DNA of 41,959 nt. Source: JBGRQB01 sp041725875. Its GTDB lineage: Bacteria > Bacteroidota > Ignavibacteria > Ignavibacteriales > Melioribacteraceae. The stretch is from the NCBI GenBank assembly GCA_041725875.1, contig JBGRQB010000018.1, forward strand, positions 1-41,959. The letters run 5' to 3'. The translations under genes and the position numbers were made by a program. Below are positions 33,395 to 41,686 of the stretch, in pieces (positions within the stretch are counted from its first letter, which is position 1; each line of letters starts with the position of its first letter). A model generated the notes under the pieces. That model did not search any database, was not told the origin of the DNA, and saw nothing but the letters and a program-made list of their open reading frames with translations.

Positions 33395-35368
33395 TTAATT
33401 TTTATAAGCATCTGATAAATTTTCATACACGGAAAGTAATTTATCAGCCTGTGTAAGCATAATAAGGGAAGAACGCACTTCATCCGAAATAACAAGTTTA
33501 AAGGATCCTTCAAGCGTTTTTATCTTTTTCAGAGTAGTAAGAACCGCGCCTAAAAAGGTGGAATCTACATAATTGCAGTAGGTGAAATCTACAATAATAT
33601 TTGTATGCCCTTTTTCAATCAATTTTGCCATAAAATTCTTAAATGTAACAGCATCGGAAAAAGTAGCTTTTTTAATATTTACAAAAATTATTCTCACATC
33701 TTTATAATCTGCCGAACTGAACATCTGTTTCAAATCGCGCTGAACACTAAGATGCAGAAGCTTTTCAGAATCGGAAGTGACTATCTGTTTTTGAGGTTTA
33801 TCCTCTTTTGGAGAAGATTCAGGTTCATCAATTTTTTCTTCTTTCTTTTCAGGAACTGTTTCTTCTTTTTTATCTTCAATTTTGGGTTCCTGAACTTCAT
33901 TTTCTTTCTTTTCTTCTGTATCAGGAATTACAGTTTCAACAACTTCCGGTTTTATTGTTTCAGGTTCCGGTTTAGCCTTTGCCAGTTCTTCAAGTCTTTC
34001 AGCCTCTTCTTTTAATCTGGCTTCTTTCTCTTTTAATAATTCCTGCTCAGATAATTCTTTGGCTTTCAGGACTTCTCTTTCTCTCTTCAGCTCTTCTTCT
34101 TTGCGTAAAAGAGCAGTCTCAAGCTGTAAAATTTTCTCTTTTTCACTTATCAGTTTTTCACGCTCGGCAATGGTTGCCTGTCTCATTTCAGAAATTTTAC
34201 CGACAAGTTCTTTCTCTTTATCTTCCAGAACTTTTGATTTTTCAAGTAAATCGTTTTCTTTTTTAACAAACTCATCCCTTAAAACAACAAATTCCTGTTC
34301 AGCCTGTTTCTTTTCATTTAACAAAGCTTTCTCTTTTTTGAAAATCTTATTCAGCTGTTTCTGGGTTTTCTCTTTCTCCTGATTTGCCTGCGATTCAGCT
34401 TCTTTTATCAGTTTGTTTATCTTTACCTCACGCTCGGAAAGCTCTTTTTCAAGGTTCTTGATTTTCCCTTCTTTTTGCTGATATTCTTCAAGTTTCTGCT
34501 TTATATTTTTCTCAACCGAAGTAATCTCTTTTTTCAGTTTACTTTCAATTTTAATCAGCTTCTCTTTCTGTTTTTCAACCTGCACTTTCTCTTTTTCAGC
34601 TTTCTCTTTTAATACTTTCTGCTTCTTTTCAAGCTCAATTTCTTTTTTCTTTATAACTCTGGAAAACTCATTTACTGCGGCTTCTCTTTTCAGAAATTCT
34701 TCTTTCTCTTTGCCTGTCTCAACTTTTTGAAAACGCGATTTCTTTTCAGATTTATAGCCTTCCTTTAATCCGGCTATTTTTGTATCAAGCATATTCTGAA
34801 TTTTATTAAGCTCTTCCTCTTTATTCAGAATCTCTCTTTCCTGCTCATTTTCTCCAAAATCAGGATCAAGAGCATTTATAATTTCATATCTCGGTTTTGC
34901 AGACTGTTTCTTTTCTTCTTTCTTTTTTGTCTCAGACTTCTTCTCCGGTTCAGTTACCTCCGGTTCGTCAAACTCACCATTAAAATATTTTTTTATATTC
35001 TTTTTTATATCGGAATTACTGCTCAGAATTTCGTCAAAATCTTCTTTGTATATCCCCAGCAAGCGGGAATCTTTTAACGCAACCGCGGTAGTATATTGAA
35101 ATGGTTCATCAACAATTTTGTAGTTTGAGAAAAAATCGCCCGGGTGCAGATCTTTGTAATCTGTCTTTCGATTCTCTTTGGCAATGAGATTAATTTCACC
35201 CAAAAGTAAAAGGTAAATTATCTTACCGGAATCATTCTGTTTAAATAAAACTTCGCCAACTTCCAGATTAAAAATTGAACCCCTTATTCCCTGAGGAAAA
35301 GCTTCTGATAATCTGATAGATGTAAATAATTTGTTTTTCTTTACTAAAAGTTGAAGATCTTTCTGCAT
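33395..35368 (-). CDS. cNMP-binding, coiled-coil and STAS domain protein
   Basis: A 657-residue protein of unusual layout. Residues about 14-125 form a cyclic-nucleotide-binding-type beta roll (LEVGEVLFKQNDSGKIIYLLLLGEINLIA, LHPGDFF, TTAVALKDSRLLGI); the canonical phosphate-binding GE(M)ALL...R arginine motif is not obvious, so nucleotide binding is uncertain. About 160-470 is a continuous Lys/Glu/Gln-rich coiled coil; 470-545 is an acidic, Pro-containing linker; 548-657 is a STAS anti-anti-sigma domain with the phosphorylatable Ser603 in YVDSTFLGAVL. No membrane helix. I infer a sensor that controls an anti-sigma/phosphatase partner-switch, or a cytoskeletal scaffold. Partner genes are not in the window. 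The start ATG lacks a well-spaced Shine-Dalgarno, so a nearby start is possible. Confidence 0.8.
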   Translation of the reverse strand: MQKDLQLLVKKNKLFTSIRLSEAFPQGIRGSIFNLEVGEVLFKQNDSGKIIYLLLLGEINLIAKENRKTDYKDLHPGDFFSNYKIVDEPFQYTTAVALKDSRLLGIYKEDFDEILSSNSDIKKNIKKYFNGEFDEPEVTEPEKKSETKKKEEKKQSAKPRYEIINALDPDFGENEQEREILNKEEELNKIQNMLDTKIAGLKEGYKSEKKSRFQKVETGKEKEEFLKREAAVNEFSRVIKKKEIELEKKQKVLKEKAEKEKVQVEKQKEKLIKIESKLKKEITSVEKNIKQKLEEYQQKEGKIKNLEKELSEREVKINKLIKEAESQANQEKEKTQKQLNKIFKKEKALLNEKKQAEQEFVVLRDEFVKKENDLLEKSKVLEDKEKELVGKISEMRQATIAEREKLISEKEKILQLETALLRKEEELKREREVLKAKELSEQELLKEKEARLKEEAERLEELAKAKPEPETIKPEVVETVIPDTEEKKENEVQEPKIEDKKEETVPEKKEEKIDEPESSPKEDKPQKQIVTSDSEKLLHLSVQRDLKQMFSSADYKDVRIIFVNIKKATFSDAVTFKNFMAKLIEKGHTNIIVDFTYCNYVDSTFLGAVLTTLKKIKTLEGSFKLVISDEVRSSLIMLTQADKLLSVYENLSDAYKN

Positions 35369-35816
35369 CCTGCAATCCGGTTTGGTTTGTCCCCTCTAAT
35401 AAAACCCTTTATTAGCGTTCAAACGTAGTTTAACTTCTGTTGAATAAAATTTCAAGCCGCAATATCAGGGTAAATCCAATTTACCCGATCGTAGATGAAG
35501 AAATATAACAAATAATTTTTATTTATGCTTAAACAGAATTAATTATTCTGATTTGATCTGTAAAAAACTGTAAAAGAAGTATTTTGGAGTAGAGTTATAT
35601 CTTAAAATCTGTTGATTGTAATAATATACGCCTCTTCAAAATTTTAAGAACCCGGCTACTTTCCCGACATTTGCTTTTAATTCCGAAAACATTAGCTTAT
35701 TGTAAGTTATTAACTGATCGCATACGAAATGATAATCGACTGACATAATGCTGTCACTATGCTGCCTTATCTTTGTATTGTTATTTGAATTAAACAATTA
35801 TCAAAAAAGGAAAATT
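35369..35816. other. 448-bp intergenic region
   Basis: This stretch separates the STAS-protein gene (-) from the DJ-1/PfpI gene (+) and should hold both promoters. The one structured element is the perfect inverted repeat GGGTAAAT-CCA-ATTTACCC at 35468-35486, 100 bp upstream of the STAS gene, which could be an operator or small hairpin. I see no gene or repeat otherwise. Confidence 0.4.
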
Positions 35817-36437
35817 ATGAAAGTCTATTTATATGTTTTAGATACACTGGCAGATTGGGAAATTGGTTATATTCTTCCTGAGTTAAACACAGGAAGATAT
35901 TTCTCTGACAAAAACAAGAGAGTTGAAATTATTAAAATTTCGAACTCACTTGAAGTTATAAAAACTATGGGCGGAATAGAAATTCATCCTGATAAACTGA
36001 TTAGTGAAATCAAATTTGAAAAGGATGATATCTTAATTTTGCCTGGTTCAAATATCTGGATGGAACCTCAAAATTCTGAGATTATAACCACTGCCAAAAA
36101 TTTACTGGAAAACAACATTAAGGTTTGTGCAATATGCGGAGCAACATCAGCTCTGGCAGAAGCAGGAATATTAGATACAAGAAAACATACAAGCAACGAT
36201 AAAGACTATTTAGAGATGTTTTGTAATAATTATAAAGGAAGTGAAAATTACATTAATGCGCCTGCAGTGGTATGCGAAAATCTGATAACAGCCGGCGGAC
36301 TGGCTTCATTAGAGTTTAGTTTTGAAGTGTTGAAATCAACAAATTTATTTGACTTAAAAGTTCTGGAATCCTGGTATAATTTACACAAGACAAGAGAACC
36401 AAAATATTATTTTGAATTAATGAATTGTTTATCTTAA
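35817..36437 (+). CDS. DJ-1/PfpI family protein
   Basis: A 206-residue DJ-1/PfpI (class I glutamine amidotransferase-like) protein. The nucleophile elbow is AICGATSALAEAG with Cys107, preceded by DDILILPGSNIW and followed by KHTSNDKDYLEMF and a conserved NLITAGG. Family members are glyoxalases, chaperones or amidase-like; the YoaZ/AraC-less clade is closest by appearance. An earlier start would add 23 hydrophobic residues, but ATG at 35817 has AAAGGA before it and matches family length. It is 38 bases upstream of the DUF2200 gene, on the same strand. Function unknown. Confidence 0.85.
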   Translation: MKVYLYVLDTLADWEIGYILPELNTGRYFSDKNKRVEIIKISNSLEVIKTMGGIEIHPDKLISEIKFEKDDILILPGSNIWMEPQNSEIITTAKNLLENNIKVCAICGATSALAEAGILDTRKHTSNDKDYLEMFCNNYKGSENYINAPAVVCENLITAGGLASLEFSFEVLKSTNLFDLKVLESWYNLHKTREPKYYFELMNCLS

Positions 36438-36475
36438 GAAGAGATATAAAAACAAAAGAATTAAAAAGGATATAA

Positions 36476-36847
36476 ATGAAAGTAACAGCCGAACATAATG
36501 AACGAGTTGCCAAAATGACTTTTAGTTCAATTTACCCTCTCTATGTAAATAAGGTGATGAAAAAAGGAAGAACCGAAGAAGAATTAGATCAGGTGTTAGA
36601 ATGGCTTACCGGCTTTGATAAGAATAAACTGCAGGAGCTGATTGACAACAATGTAACAATTGAAACATTCTTTCAGAAAGCAAAACTGCATCCAAATGCT
36701 CATCTGATTAAAGGTGTGATCTGCGGTTACAGAATTGAAGAAATTGATAATGAGCTAACCCGACAGGCAAGATATATGGACAAACTGGTAGATGAACTAG
36801 CAAAGGGTCGTAAAATGAATAAAATTTTACGAGAAGAAAAGAAATAA
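36476..36847 (+). CDS. DUF2200 family protein
   Basis: A 123-residue protein matching DUF2200: HNERVAKMTFSSIYPLYVNKVMKKGRTEEELDQVLEWLTGF at the start, HPNAHLIKGVICGYRIEEI in the middle, and a basic C-terminus. Proteins of this family are small, cytoplasmic and of unknown function, often in accessory gene clusters. AAAAGGATATAA lies before the ATG. A bidirectional hairpin follows 26 bases later. Confidence 0.88.
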   Translation: MKVTAEHNERVAKMTFSSIYPLYVNKVMKKGRTEEELDQVLEWLTGFDKNKLQELIDNNVTIETFFQKAKLHPNAHLIKGVICGYRIEEIDNELTRQARYMDKLVDELAKGRKMNKILREEKK

Positions 36848-36873
36848 GATTTACACCAAATATGAAAGCTTAG

Positions 36874-36903
36874 AGCGCAGAATAAACAATGCTATTCTGC
36901 GCT
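36874..36903. terminator. Bidirectional terminator between DUF2200 and VOC genes
   Basis: Perfect 11-bp stem AGCGCAGAATA / TATTCTGCGCT with an eight-base loop, followed by TTTAAGTTTAATTTTTG on the plus strand. It lies between the converging genes. Confidence 0.8.
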
Positions 36904-36945
36904 TTAAGTTTAATTTTTGAATTCTAAGTTGAACTGAGTATTAAC

Positions 36946-37425
36946 CTACTTCTGCCACAAACCATATTGAATTCCGTCTAAAATATAGATTGCCCAAGTT
37001 CCGGTTTCTCCTTGTCTGGTTGGCGGATATGCAACAACCGCCCCAGCAGCTTCAGCTTTTTTAATAGCTTTGTTTATATCATCGACTGCAAAATATATTC
37101 GCACAATCGGCTGCTCATGCTCAGCCATTGGCGCCCGAACTCCTAACGAGACACCACTCGACGTTTTTGCAACTCGGGCCAGACCAAGCTCTTGAACCTT
37201 TAATCCGAAAGATAATCCATATACCTCTTCCAATACCTTACATTGTTTGTCAACATCCATTGATACAATTTCCACATAATGCGCCTGCATTTCCGGTTCG
37301 CCATTTTCTACTGCAATTTGGTGCGATGACTTACAAGCTGAAAGTATAACAAAACATAATAACAGAAATAATATCTGCATCCGCCAAGTTAAATTACCTG
37401 CCATTCTTTTTCTATTGTTCTGCAT
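36946..37425 (-). CDS. VOC-superfamily lipoprotein
   Basis: A 159-residue protein with a single glyoxalase/bleomycin-resistance (VOC) domain in residues about 45-158 (HYVEIVSMDVDKQCKVLEEVYGLSF, RIYFAVDDINKAIKKAEAAGA, YPPTRQGETGTWAIYILDGIQYGLW). It is unusual in having a lipoprotein signal: a hydrophobic segment with LFLLLCFVILSAC and Cys31 as the likely lipidated residue. Bacterial VOC proteins are mostly cytoplasmic, so an envelope version is noteworthy. AAAGGAG lies 11 bases before the first ATG. Starts at Met8 or Met16 are also possible. Substrate not known. Confidence 0.75.
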   Translation of the reverse strand: MQNNRKRMAGNLTWRMQILFLLLCFVILSACKSSHQIAVENGEPEMQAHYVEIVSMDVDKQCKVLEEVYGLSFGLKVQELGLARVAKTSSGVSLGVRAPMAEHEQPIVRIYFAVDDINKAIKKAEAAGAVVAYPPTRQGETGTWAIYILDGIQYGLWQK

Positions 37426-37627
37426 AAGTATAAATTCTCCTTTACTTGATATTTCTTTTACTGAACCAGGATTTAGTTCTTTTATTCTATATATAGTTTC
37501 AATACTTACCAGTCATTCTTAAATATTAAAGATTAAACTGACTCACTTCTTAAAAATCAATAGATAAAATACGATATTTTTATGGAAAGTAAATTGGATT
37601 AAGTGATGTTATATAGTAATAAAATTT

Positions 37628-37663
37628 GTGTATGAAACGTGGCAGTTGCCATATTTCATACAC
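37628..37663. repeat. 36-bp concentric inverted repeat
   Basis: GTGTATGAAA and TTTCATACAC (10 bp, perfect) enclose a second perfect pair TGGCA-GT-TGCCA with the same centre; only the two junction pairs between them are imperfect. It begins 12 bp beyond the amidohydrolase stop codon. It may be a weakly T-tailed terminator for that gene or an element end or protein site; it is more symmetric than a typical terminator. Confidence 0.6.
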
Positions 37664-37675
37664 TTTGGAAGGTGA

Positions 37676-38581
37676 TTATTCTATTCCCAAAAGTTTTGCT
37701 GCATTCTCACCCTTTATCTTTCTTTTGAATTCCTCGCTTACAGGCAGCGAGTTAACGGCTTCTAATGCTTCTTGCGGGGTTTGTGCTGCAGGATAGTCAC
37801 TTCCCAGCATAAGTTTATCAGATACAGTTTGTTCAAGTACTTTCCAGGGTAACAAATCTGTATAAACCGGATCAAGAGGCCAGGCAGAAAGATCTGAATA
37901 AACATTGGTATGACGCAACATCAAACTATGAACATCCATATAATCCCAGCATCCCATATGAGCAGCAATAATCTTAAGCCCCGGAAAGTCAAAAGCTACA
38001 TCATCTATCAATATTGGTCGAACATGACTAATACGGCATCCCATAATCAGACCTGCTCCCGTGTGAATTGTAATTGGAACACCAAGTTCTTGAATTTTTT
38101 CATAACAAGAATAAAAACGTTTGTCATTAACATCCAAACCCAAAAGGGATGGAATGATTTTTAGTCCCTTGAATCCCAACTCATTTACAGCATATTCAAT
38201 ATCTCCAACCGGATCATCACTGTTTGGATCAAAACCTGCAAATCCGATAGCTTTATCTCCAAATTGTTTTATCAGTTTTGCAGCTTTTTCATTACTCTCT
38301 TTAGCTGACTGCCCTTTGGTAAGAGGACATAAAAAATTGATAAGACTGTGAGTTTCACTTAAATGTTCTTTAAAATCTTTTACAGAGAACATTTTCGGCT
38401 GCTGTCCTTTATACTGCTTTGATGTTAAATGCATTGCAATGCCCATTTTACTCGGATCGGTAACTACGTCTAACTTCTTATTTACCTGCCAGGGTTTTGG
38501 CGGCTTATGCCCTTCTTGCATAAAATCCGTAAAAGTCGGATGTGAATGAATGTCAATTACCAGCTCTTTTAAAGTTTTCAT
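37676..38581 (-). CDS. Amidohydrolase family protein (amidohydrolase_2 type)
   Basis: A 301-residue TIM-barrel amidohydrolase. The HxH motif is DIHSHPTF (His11, His13), followed by GFKGLKIIPS, VPITIHTGAG, KIIAAHMGCWDY and MLGSDYPAA, which supply the further metal-binding His and Asp. This is the aminocarboxymuconate-semialdehyde-decarboxylase-like branch (amidohydrolase 2), so the reaction may be decarboxylation or hydrolysis; the substrate is unknown. The ATG follows the marR stop by six bases. The last gene of the DUF2798-marR-amidohydrolase run; a concentric hairpin follows. Confidence 0.88.
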   Translation of the reverse strand: MKTLKELVIDIHSHPTFTDFMQEGHKPPKPWQVNKKLDVVTDPSKMGIAMHLTSKQYKGQQPKMFSVKDFKEHLSETHSLINFLCPLTKGQSAKESNEKAAKLIKQFGDKAIGFAGFDPNSDDPVGDIEYAVNELGFKGLKIIPSLLGLDVNDKRFYSCYEKIQELGVPITIHTGAGLIMGCRISHVRPILIDDVAFDFPGLKIIAAHMGCWDYMDVHSLMLRHTNVYSDLSAWPLDPVYTDLLPWKVLEQTVSDKLMLGSDYPAAQTPQEALEAVNSLPVSEEFKRKIKGENAAKLLGIE

Positions 38582-38587
38582 ATTAAA

Positions 38588-39034
38588 CTATATTTTAGTT
38601 GTTGTAAGATGTTTTAAATCACTAATGAATCGTTCCTGGTCAGGCAGATTACTGAAAAACTCACTATTTGAATGAAGTTTTATCTTAAATGCTTTTTCTA
38701 AGGTATCCATACCTTTTTTAGTTAAAAAGACACATTTAGCTCTTGTATCTGTTTCATGTTCTTTTCTGTCAATTAGTTCATTCTTTTGAAGAGTTCGTAA
38801 TATTTTGGAAACCATCATTGTGTCGGTTTTACTAAAATCAGCAATTTCTTTTTGTGTGACATTTGTTGATTTTTTCAACAGCCACCCCAAAGATGCAAGT
38901 ATCACAAATTGTGTATGAGTTAACTCCACTTTGCTTAAAGCATTGTTCATTTGTTTTTGCCATAACATTGTTGCTTGCCAAAGTAAATAGCCAATGTTAT
39001 TGTTTGGTTCTTCAAGTTTGATCTTTTTAATCAT
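38588..39034 (-). CDS. MarR family transcriptional regulator
   Basis: A 148-residue winged helix-turn-helix regulator of MarR type: ELTHTQFVILASLGWLLKKSTNVTQKEIADFSKTDTMMVSKILRTLQKNELIDRKEHETDTRAKCVFLTKKGMDTL (shown in part in the window at 38700-38960) contains the recognition helix and the DxRA-type wing. It lies between a small DUF2798 membrane protein gene and an amidohydrolase gene on the same strand and is the likely regulator of both. No clear operator was found in the short gap upstream. Ligand unknown, though phenolic compounds are usual for MarR. Confidence 0.9.
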   Translation of the reverse strand: MIKKIKLEEPNNNIGYLLWQATMLWQKQMNNALSKVELTHTQFVILASLGWLLKKSTNVTQKEIADFSKTDTMMVSKILRTLQKNELIDRKEHETDTRAKCVFLTKKGMDTLEKAFKIKLHSNSEFFSNLPDQERFISDLKHLTTTKI

Positions 39035-39053
39035 TTTCCACTTAGTTGTTTTA

Positions 39054-39284
39054 TTAAGGTGAATTCTTTTTGTTTAATTTCAGGATGATCCTGTCTGTAA
39101 TTTTTGCTGCTAAAAGCGAAGTTGGTACTGCAACTAAATATCCAATTGCAAAACCTTTCATCCATTTGGATAAAAACCCGCTGAATATTCCAACATTAAT
39201 TAGCAGCATTACAAACGACATTGTAAAAGCCATAAAAAGGGGTTTTACTAATCTTCCAAAAATTTTTGTTTGTTTTTTGTTCAT
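39054..39284 (-). CDS. DUF2798 family small membrane protein
   Basis: A 76-residue inner-membrane protein with two helices (about 14-34 and 42-64) and a basic N-terminus. The VMLLINVGIFSGFLSKWMKGFAIGYLVAVPTSLLAA pattern matches DUF2798, small proteins with two such helices and no known function. GGAAA precedes the ATG. It starts the run with the marR gene (19-bp gap). Confidence 0.8.
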   Translation of the reverse strand: MNKKQTKIFGRLVKPLFMAFTMSFVMLLINVGIFSGFLSKWMKGFAIGYLVAVPTSLLAAKITDRIILKLNKKNSP

Positions 39285-39420
39285 TTTCCATCATAAAAGA
39301 TATTACAGCTATGAATATAATAAACACGACAACAATAATCACCTAAAAAATACTAATCTTTCTAATGCTGACTATTTCTATTTGTTCAAAGAATTCATCA
39401 ATAGGATTTTGATGGAATTG

Positions 39421-39444
39421 AATTGTAAATCTGGTAATTATAAT
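39421..39444 (+). repeat. Direct repeat, left copy (near DUF4253 gene)
   Basis: The left copy of a near-perfect 24-bp direct repeat: AATTGTAAATCTGGTAATTATAAT. The right copy is at 40340-40363 and differs at two positions. The two bracket the DUF4253 lipoprotein gene. Confidence 0.65.
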
Positions 39445-39530
39445 GAATTATGGACTGAACTATTTCCCAAGATAACGCCCATACGGGTCACAAGTCCTAT
39501 ATTTATGGCATATTGTTGTAATCTCTTTTT

Positions 39531-40226
39531 TTAATCCCACCATAAATATAATTCCTTAGTTCTTTCTATTTCCCTTTTTAGTGCATCGACTGTTCCCACA
39601 CCTTGATTAACAATATCCGGACAGAAGTCATACAAATCTTTGACATATTGATTAATATTATTAGGAAGTTTCTCATAATCAGCTCGAACAAAATCAAATC
39701 CCACCCCAACTATATCTAGCCCATATTTTTTGTCCCACCCCGATATTTTATCAATTACATCTTCAATATAGATATCATAGTTGACTCCATTCGTACACTC
39801 AAATCGTAAAAGATCAAATTTGTCATTGGTCTTTAAAACAGTTATGATATCAGGAGAATAACCAAAATTGAAATCCGAAACATAAATAAAATAACCATTA
39901 GCTCTGAATTCTTCTCTCAGTTGCTTCACAATCATTAATGCTTTCTCCCGGCTTTCACTTATCTGAAATCCTACAAGTCCTTTTTTCAGAAAATCAACAT
40001 AATTTAAAGAATTCTTGAAATTCCAGTACTCATTATTTCCTATTTTCTTAACAAATGTACTATCTGTCAAACTTCGAATCTTTTGAATTAACTCTGTATC
40101 AAATCCAAGCTCGCTAATCAGTTTTTTATCATCGTTACTCAATTCCTTGATCTGACTACATGCCGGAAAAAAGGAGAACAAAACAAAAATCCCAATATAG
40201 ATAAATCTAATTTTACGTAATTTCAT
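39531..40226 (-). CDS. DUF4253 domain lipoprotein
   Basis: A 231-residue protein with a lipoprotein signal (LFSFFPAC, lipidated Cys23 followed by Ser-Gln) and a DUF4253 domain in the C-terminal half, recognised by FDLLRFECTNGVNYDIYIEDVI, and the tail FCPDIVNQGVGTVDALKREI...LYLWWD. Known DUF4253 proteins are usually cytoplasmic and turn up in toxin/immunity-like or accessory loci; none has an assigned activity that I know of. GGGAA precedes the ATG. The gene lies alone between a 24-bp direct repeat and next to tRNA-Arg, so it may have been acquired. Confidence 0.8.
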   Translation of the reverse strand: MKLRKIRFIYIGIFVLFSFFPACSQIKELSNDDKKLISELGFDTELIQKIRSLTDSTFVKKIGNNEYWNFKNSLNYVDFLKKGLVGFQISESREKALMIVKQLREEFRANGYFIYVSDFNFGYSPDIITVLKTNDKFDLLRFECTNGVNYDIYIEDVIDKISGWDKKYGLDIVGVGFDFVRADYEKLPNNINQYVKDLYDFCPDIVNQGVGTVDALKREIERTKELYLWWD

Positions 40227-40339
40227 TTCCCTAATCTATTTTGCTATTGTAAGATTGTTTGTATACTGCAAAGGACTTACAATGATAAGCGCAGAATACG
40301 TTTTACTGCATTTTTACACAGTGTTTTCTAATAGGGTAA

Positions 40340-40363
40340 AGTTGTAAGTCTGGTAATTATAAT
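40340..40363 (+). repeat. Direct repeat, right copy (next to tRNA-Arg)
   Basis: AGTTGTAAGTCTGGTAATTATAAT, matching the copy at 39421-39444 at 22 of 24 positions. It lies 12 bases from the 3' end of tRNA-Arg, a place where integrated elements often end. Confidence 0.65.
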
Positions 40364-40374
40364 TTATAGAATTG

Positions 40375-40448
<74 letters not shown>

Positions 40449-40813
40449 AAAAAGATAAGAATTCAATAATTCACAGATCGAAATTTACAAAAATTTATCT
40501 TAACCTCTAAGATTCACTTAAATTCCTTAACGAACTTCATATTACTTCACTAAATTTGCTTCCTAAATATCAAATTTAATTTATTGAATAAAGGTATCTT
40601 TCAGATATTGTACAACTGCTTTTGTTAAGTTTTTCATTTCGCCTTCAATCATAACTCTTTTTTTGCGTATTAACACTTTGTATGTTAATATGCAAATTTT
40701 ATGTTACTATAAAACTAAAATAAAACAACTTTCAAAAGTAATGCTGCTCAATTCAATGCCCGATTAATTTGATAAAATCACCTCATAAGATATAAAGTGA
40801 TTTTATCATAACC
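40449..40813. other. 365-bp intergenic region
   Basis: Between tRNA-Arg and map. Very AT-rich. At its map end, TGATAAAATCAC (40770-40781) and GTGATTTTATCA (40797-40808) form a perfect 12-bp AT-rich inverted repeat with a 15-base loop, six bases beyond the map stop codon. It could act as a weak terminator for map. I see no gene in the remainder. Confidence 0.45.
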
Positions 40814-41569
40814 TTACTCTGCCAAAGTAAGTATTTCGTATCCGTCTTCTGTTACAAGAATTGTATGTTCAAATTGTGCAGAAAGTTTTTTGTCGCGCGT
40901 GGTTACTGTCCAGCCGTCAACTTTAGATGTAATCACTTCTGCTCTGCCCATATTAATCATAGGTTCTATTGTAAAAATCATTCCCGGTTTCATTACCGGA
41001 CCTGAATCTTTTGGAGATTCGTGTTCAACCTGCGGTTCTTCGTGAAAGTTTAACCCAACTCCGTGTCCGCAATATTCATAAACAACAGTGTAGCCTTCCT
41101 TTTTGGCAAACTGACTTATTGCATATCCGATGTTGCCAAATCTGTTGCCCGGATAAACTTCTTTTATTCCAAGGTCAAGAGCTTCTTTGGTTGCATCTAC
41201 AAGTTTTTCAGCAGCTTTGGATACTTTTCCTATTTTAAACATTCTGCTTGTATCACCATAATATCCGTCAAGAATTGCAGTAACATCAATATTTAAGACA
41301 TCGCCGTTTTTTAATTCTCTGTCAGAAGGTATTCCGTGACACACAACTTCGTTAATGGAAATACAGCAGGATTTAGGAAATCCATTGTAATTCAAAGTTG
41401 CGGGAACTGCATTATGTTCTCTCAAAAACTCATCAATTTTCTGATCCAGAAATTCTGTTGTTACACCAGCTTTAACAAATTCTTCAATATAGTTAAGCGA
41501 TTTTGCAGCCAGTCTGGCACTTTTTCTGATTCCTTCAATCTGTTCGGGTGTTTTGATAATAATAGACAT
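40814..41569 (-). CDS. map: Methionine aminopeptidase, type I
   Basis: Type I methionine aminopeptidase (251 aa), which removes N-terminal Met from nascent proteins. The five metal ligands are recognisable: Asp in NIDV, Asp in YYGDTSRMF, His in GHGVGLNFHEEP, Glu in FTIEPMI and Glu in QFEHTIL. The second His of GLNFHEEP is the conserved catalytic histidine. It is of the short, single-domain type without zinc-finger extension. A TTG further upstream would add 10 residues; ATG at 41569 fits the family start (SIIIKTPEQIEGIRKSARLAA). It is divergent from the methyltransferase gene that runs off the window. Confidence 0.95.
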   Translation of the reverse strand: MSIIIKTPEQIEGIRKSARLAAKSLNYIEEFVKAGVTTEFLDQKIDEFLREHNAVPATLNYNGFPKSCCISINEVVCHGIPSDRELKNGDVLNIDVTAILDGYYGDTSRMFKIGKVSKAAEKLVDATKEALDLGIKEVYPGNRFGNIGYAISQFAKKEGYTVVYEYCGHGVGLNFHEEPQVEHESPKDSGPVMKPGMIFTIEPMINMGRAEVITSKVDGWTVTTRDKKLSAQFEHTILVTEDGYEILTLAE

Positions 41570-41686
41570 AAAATCTGATATTTGTTTTTTGACCCCCAAA
41601 TATAATAATAATTAAAATATCTTCCATTTATTTAATCAATGTTATCTCTCAATAGATTATATTTACAATCAAAAATTGAGGAAAAT

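Noticed and set aside
39070..39534. Open frame of 154 codons antisense to DUF2798
   Set aside because: Its first half is the reverse of the DUF2798 gene and the rest is low-complexity and ends at the DUF4253 gene; no start signal.
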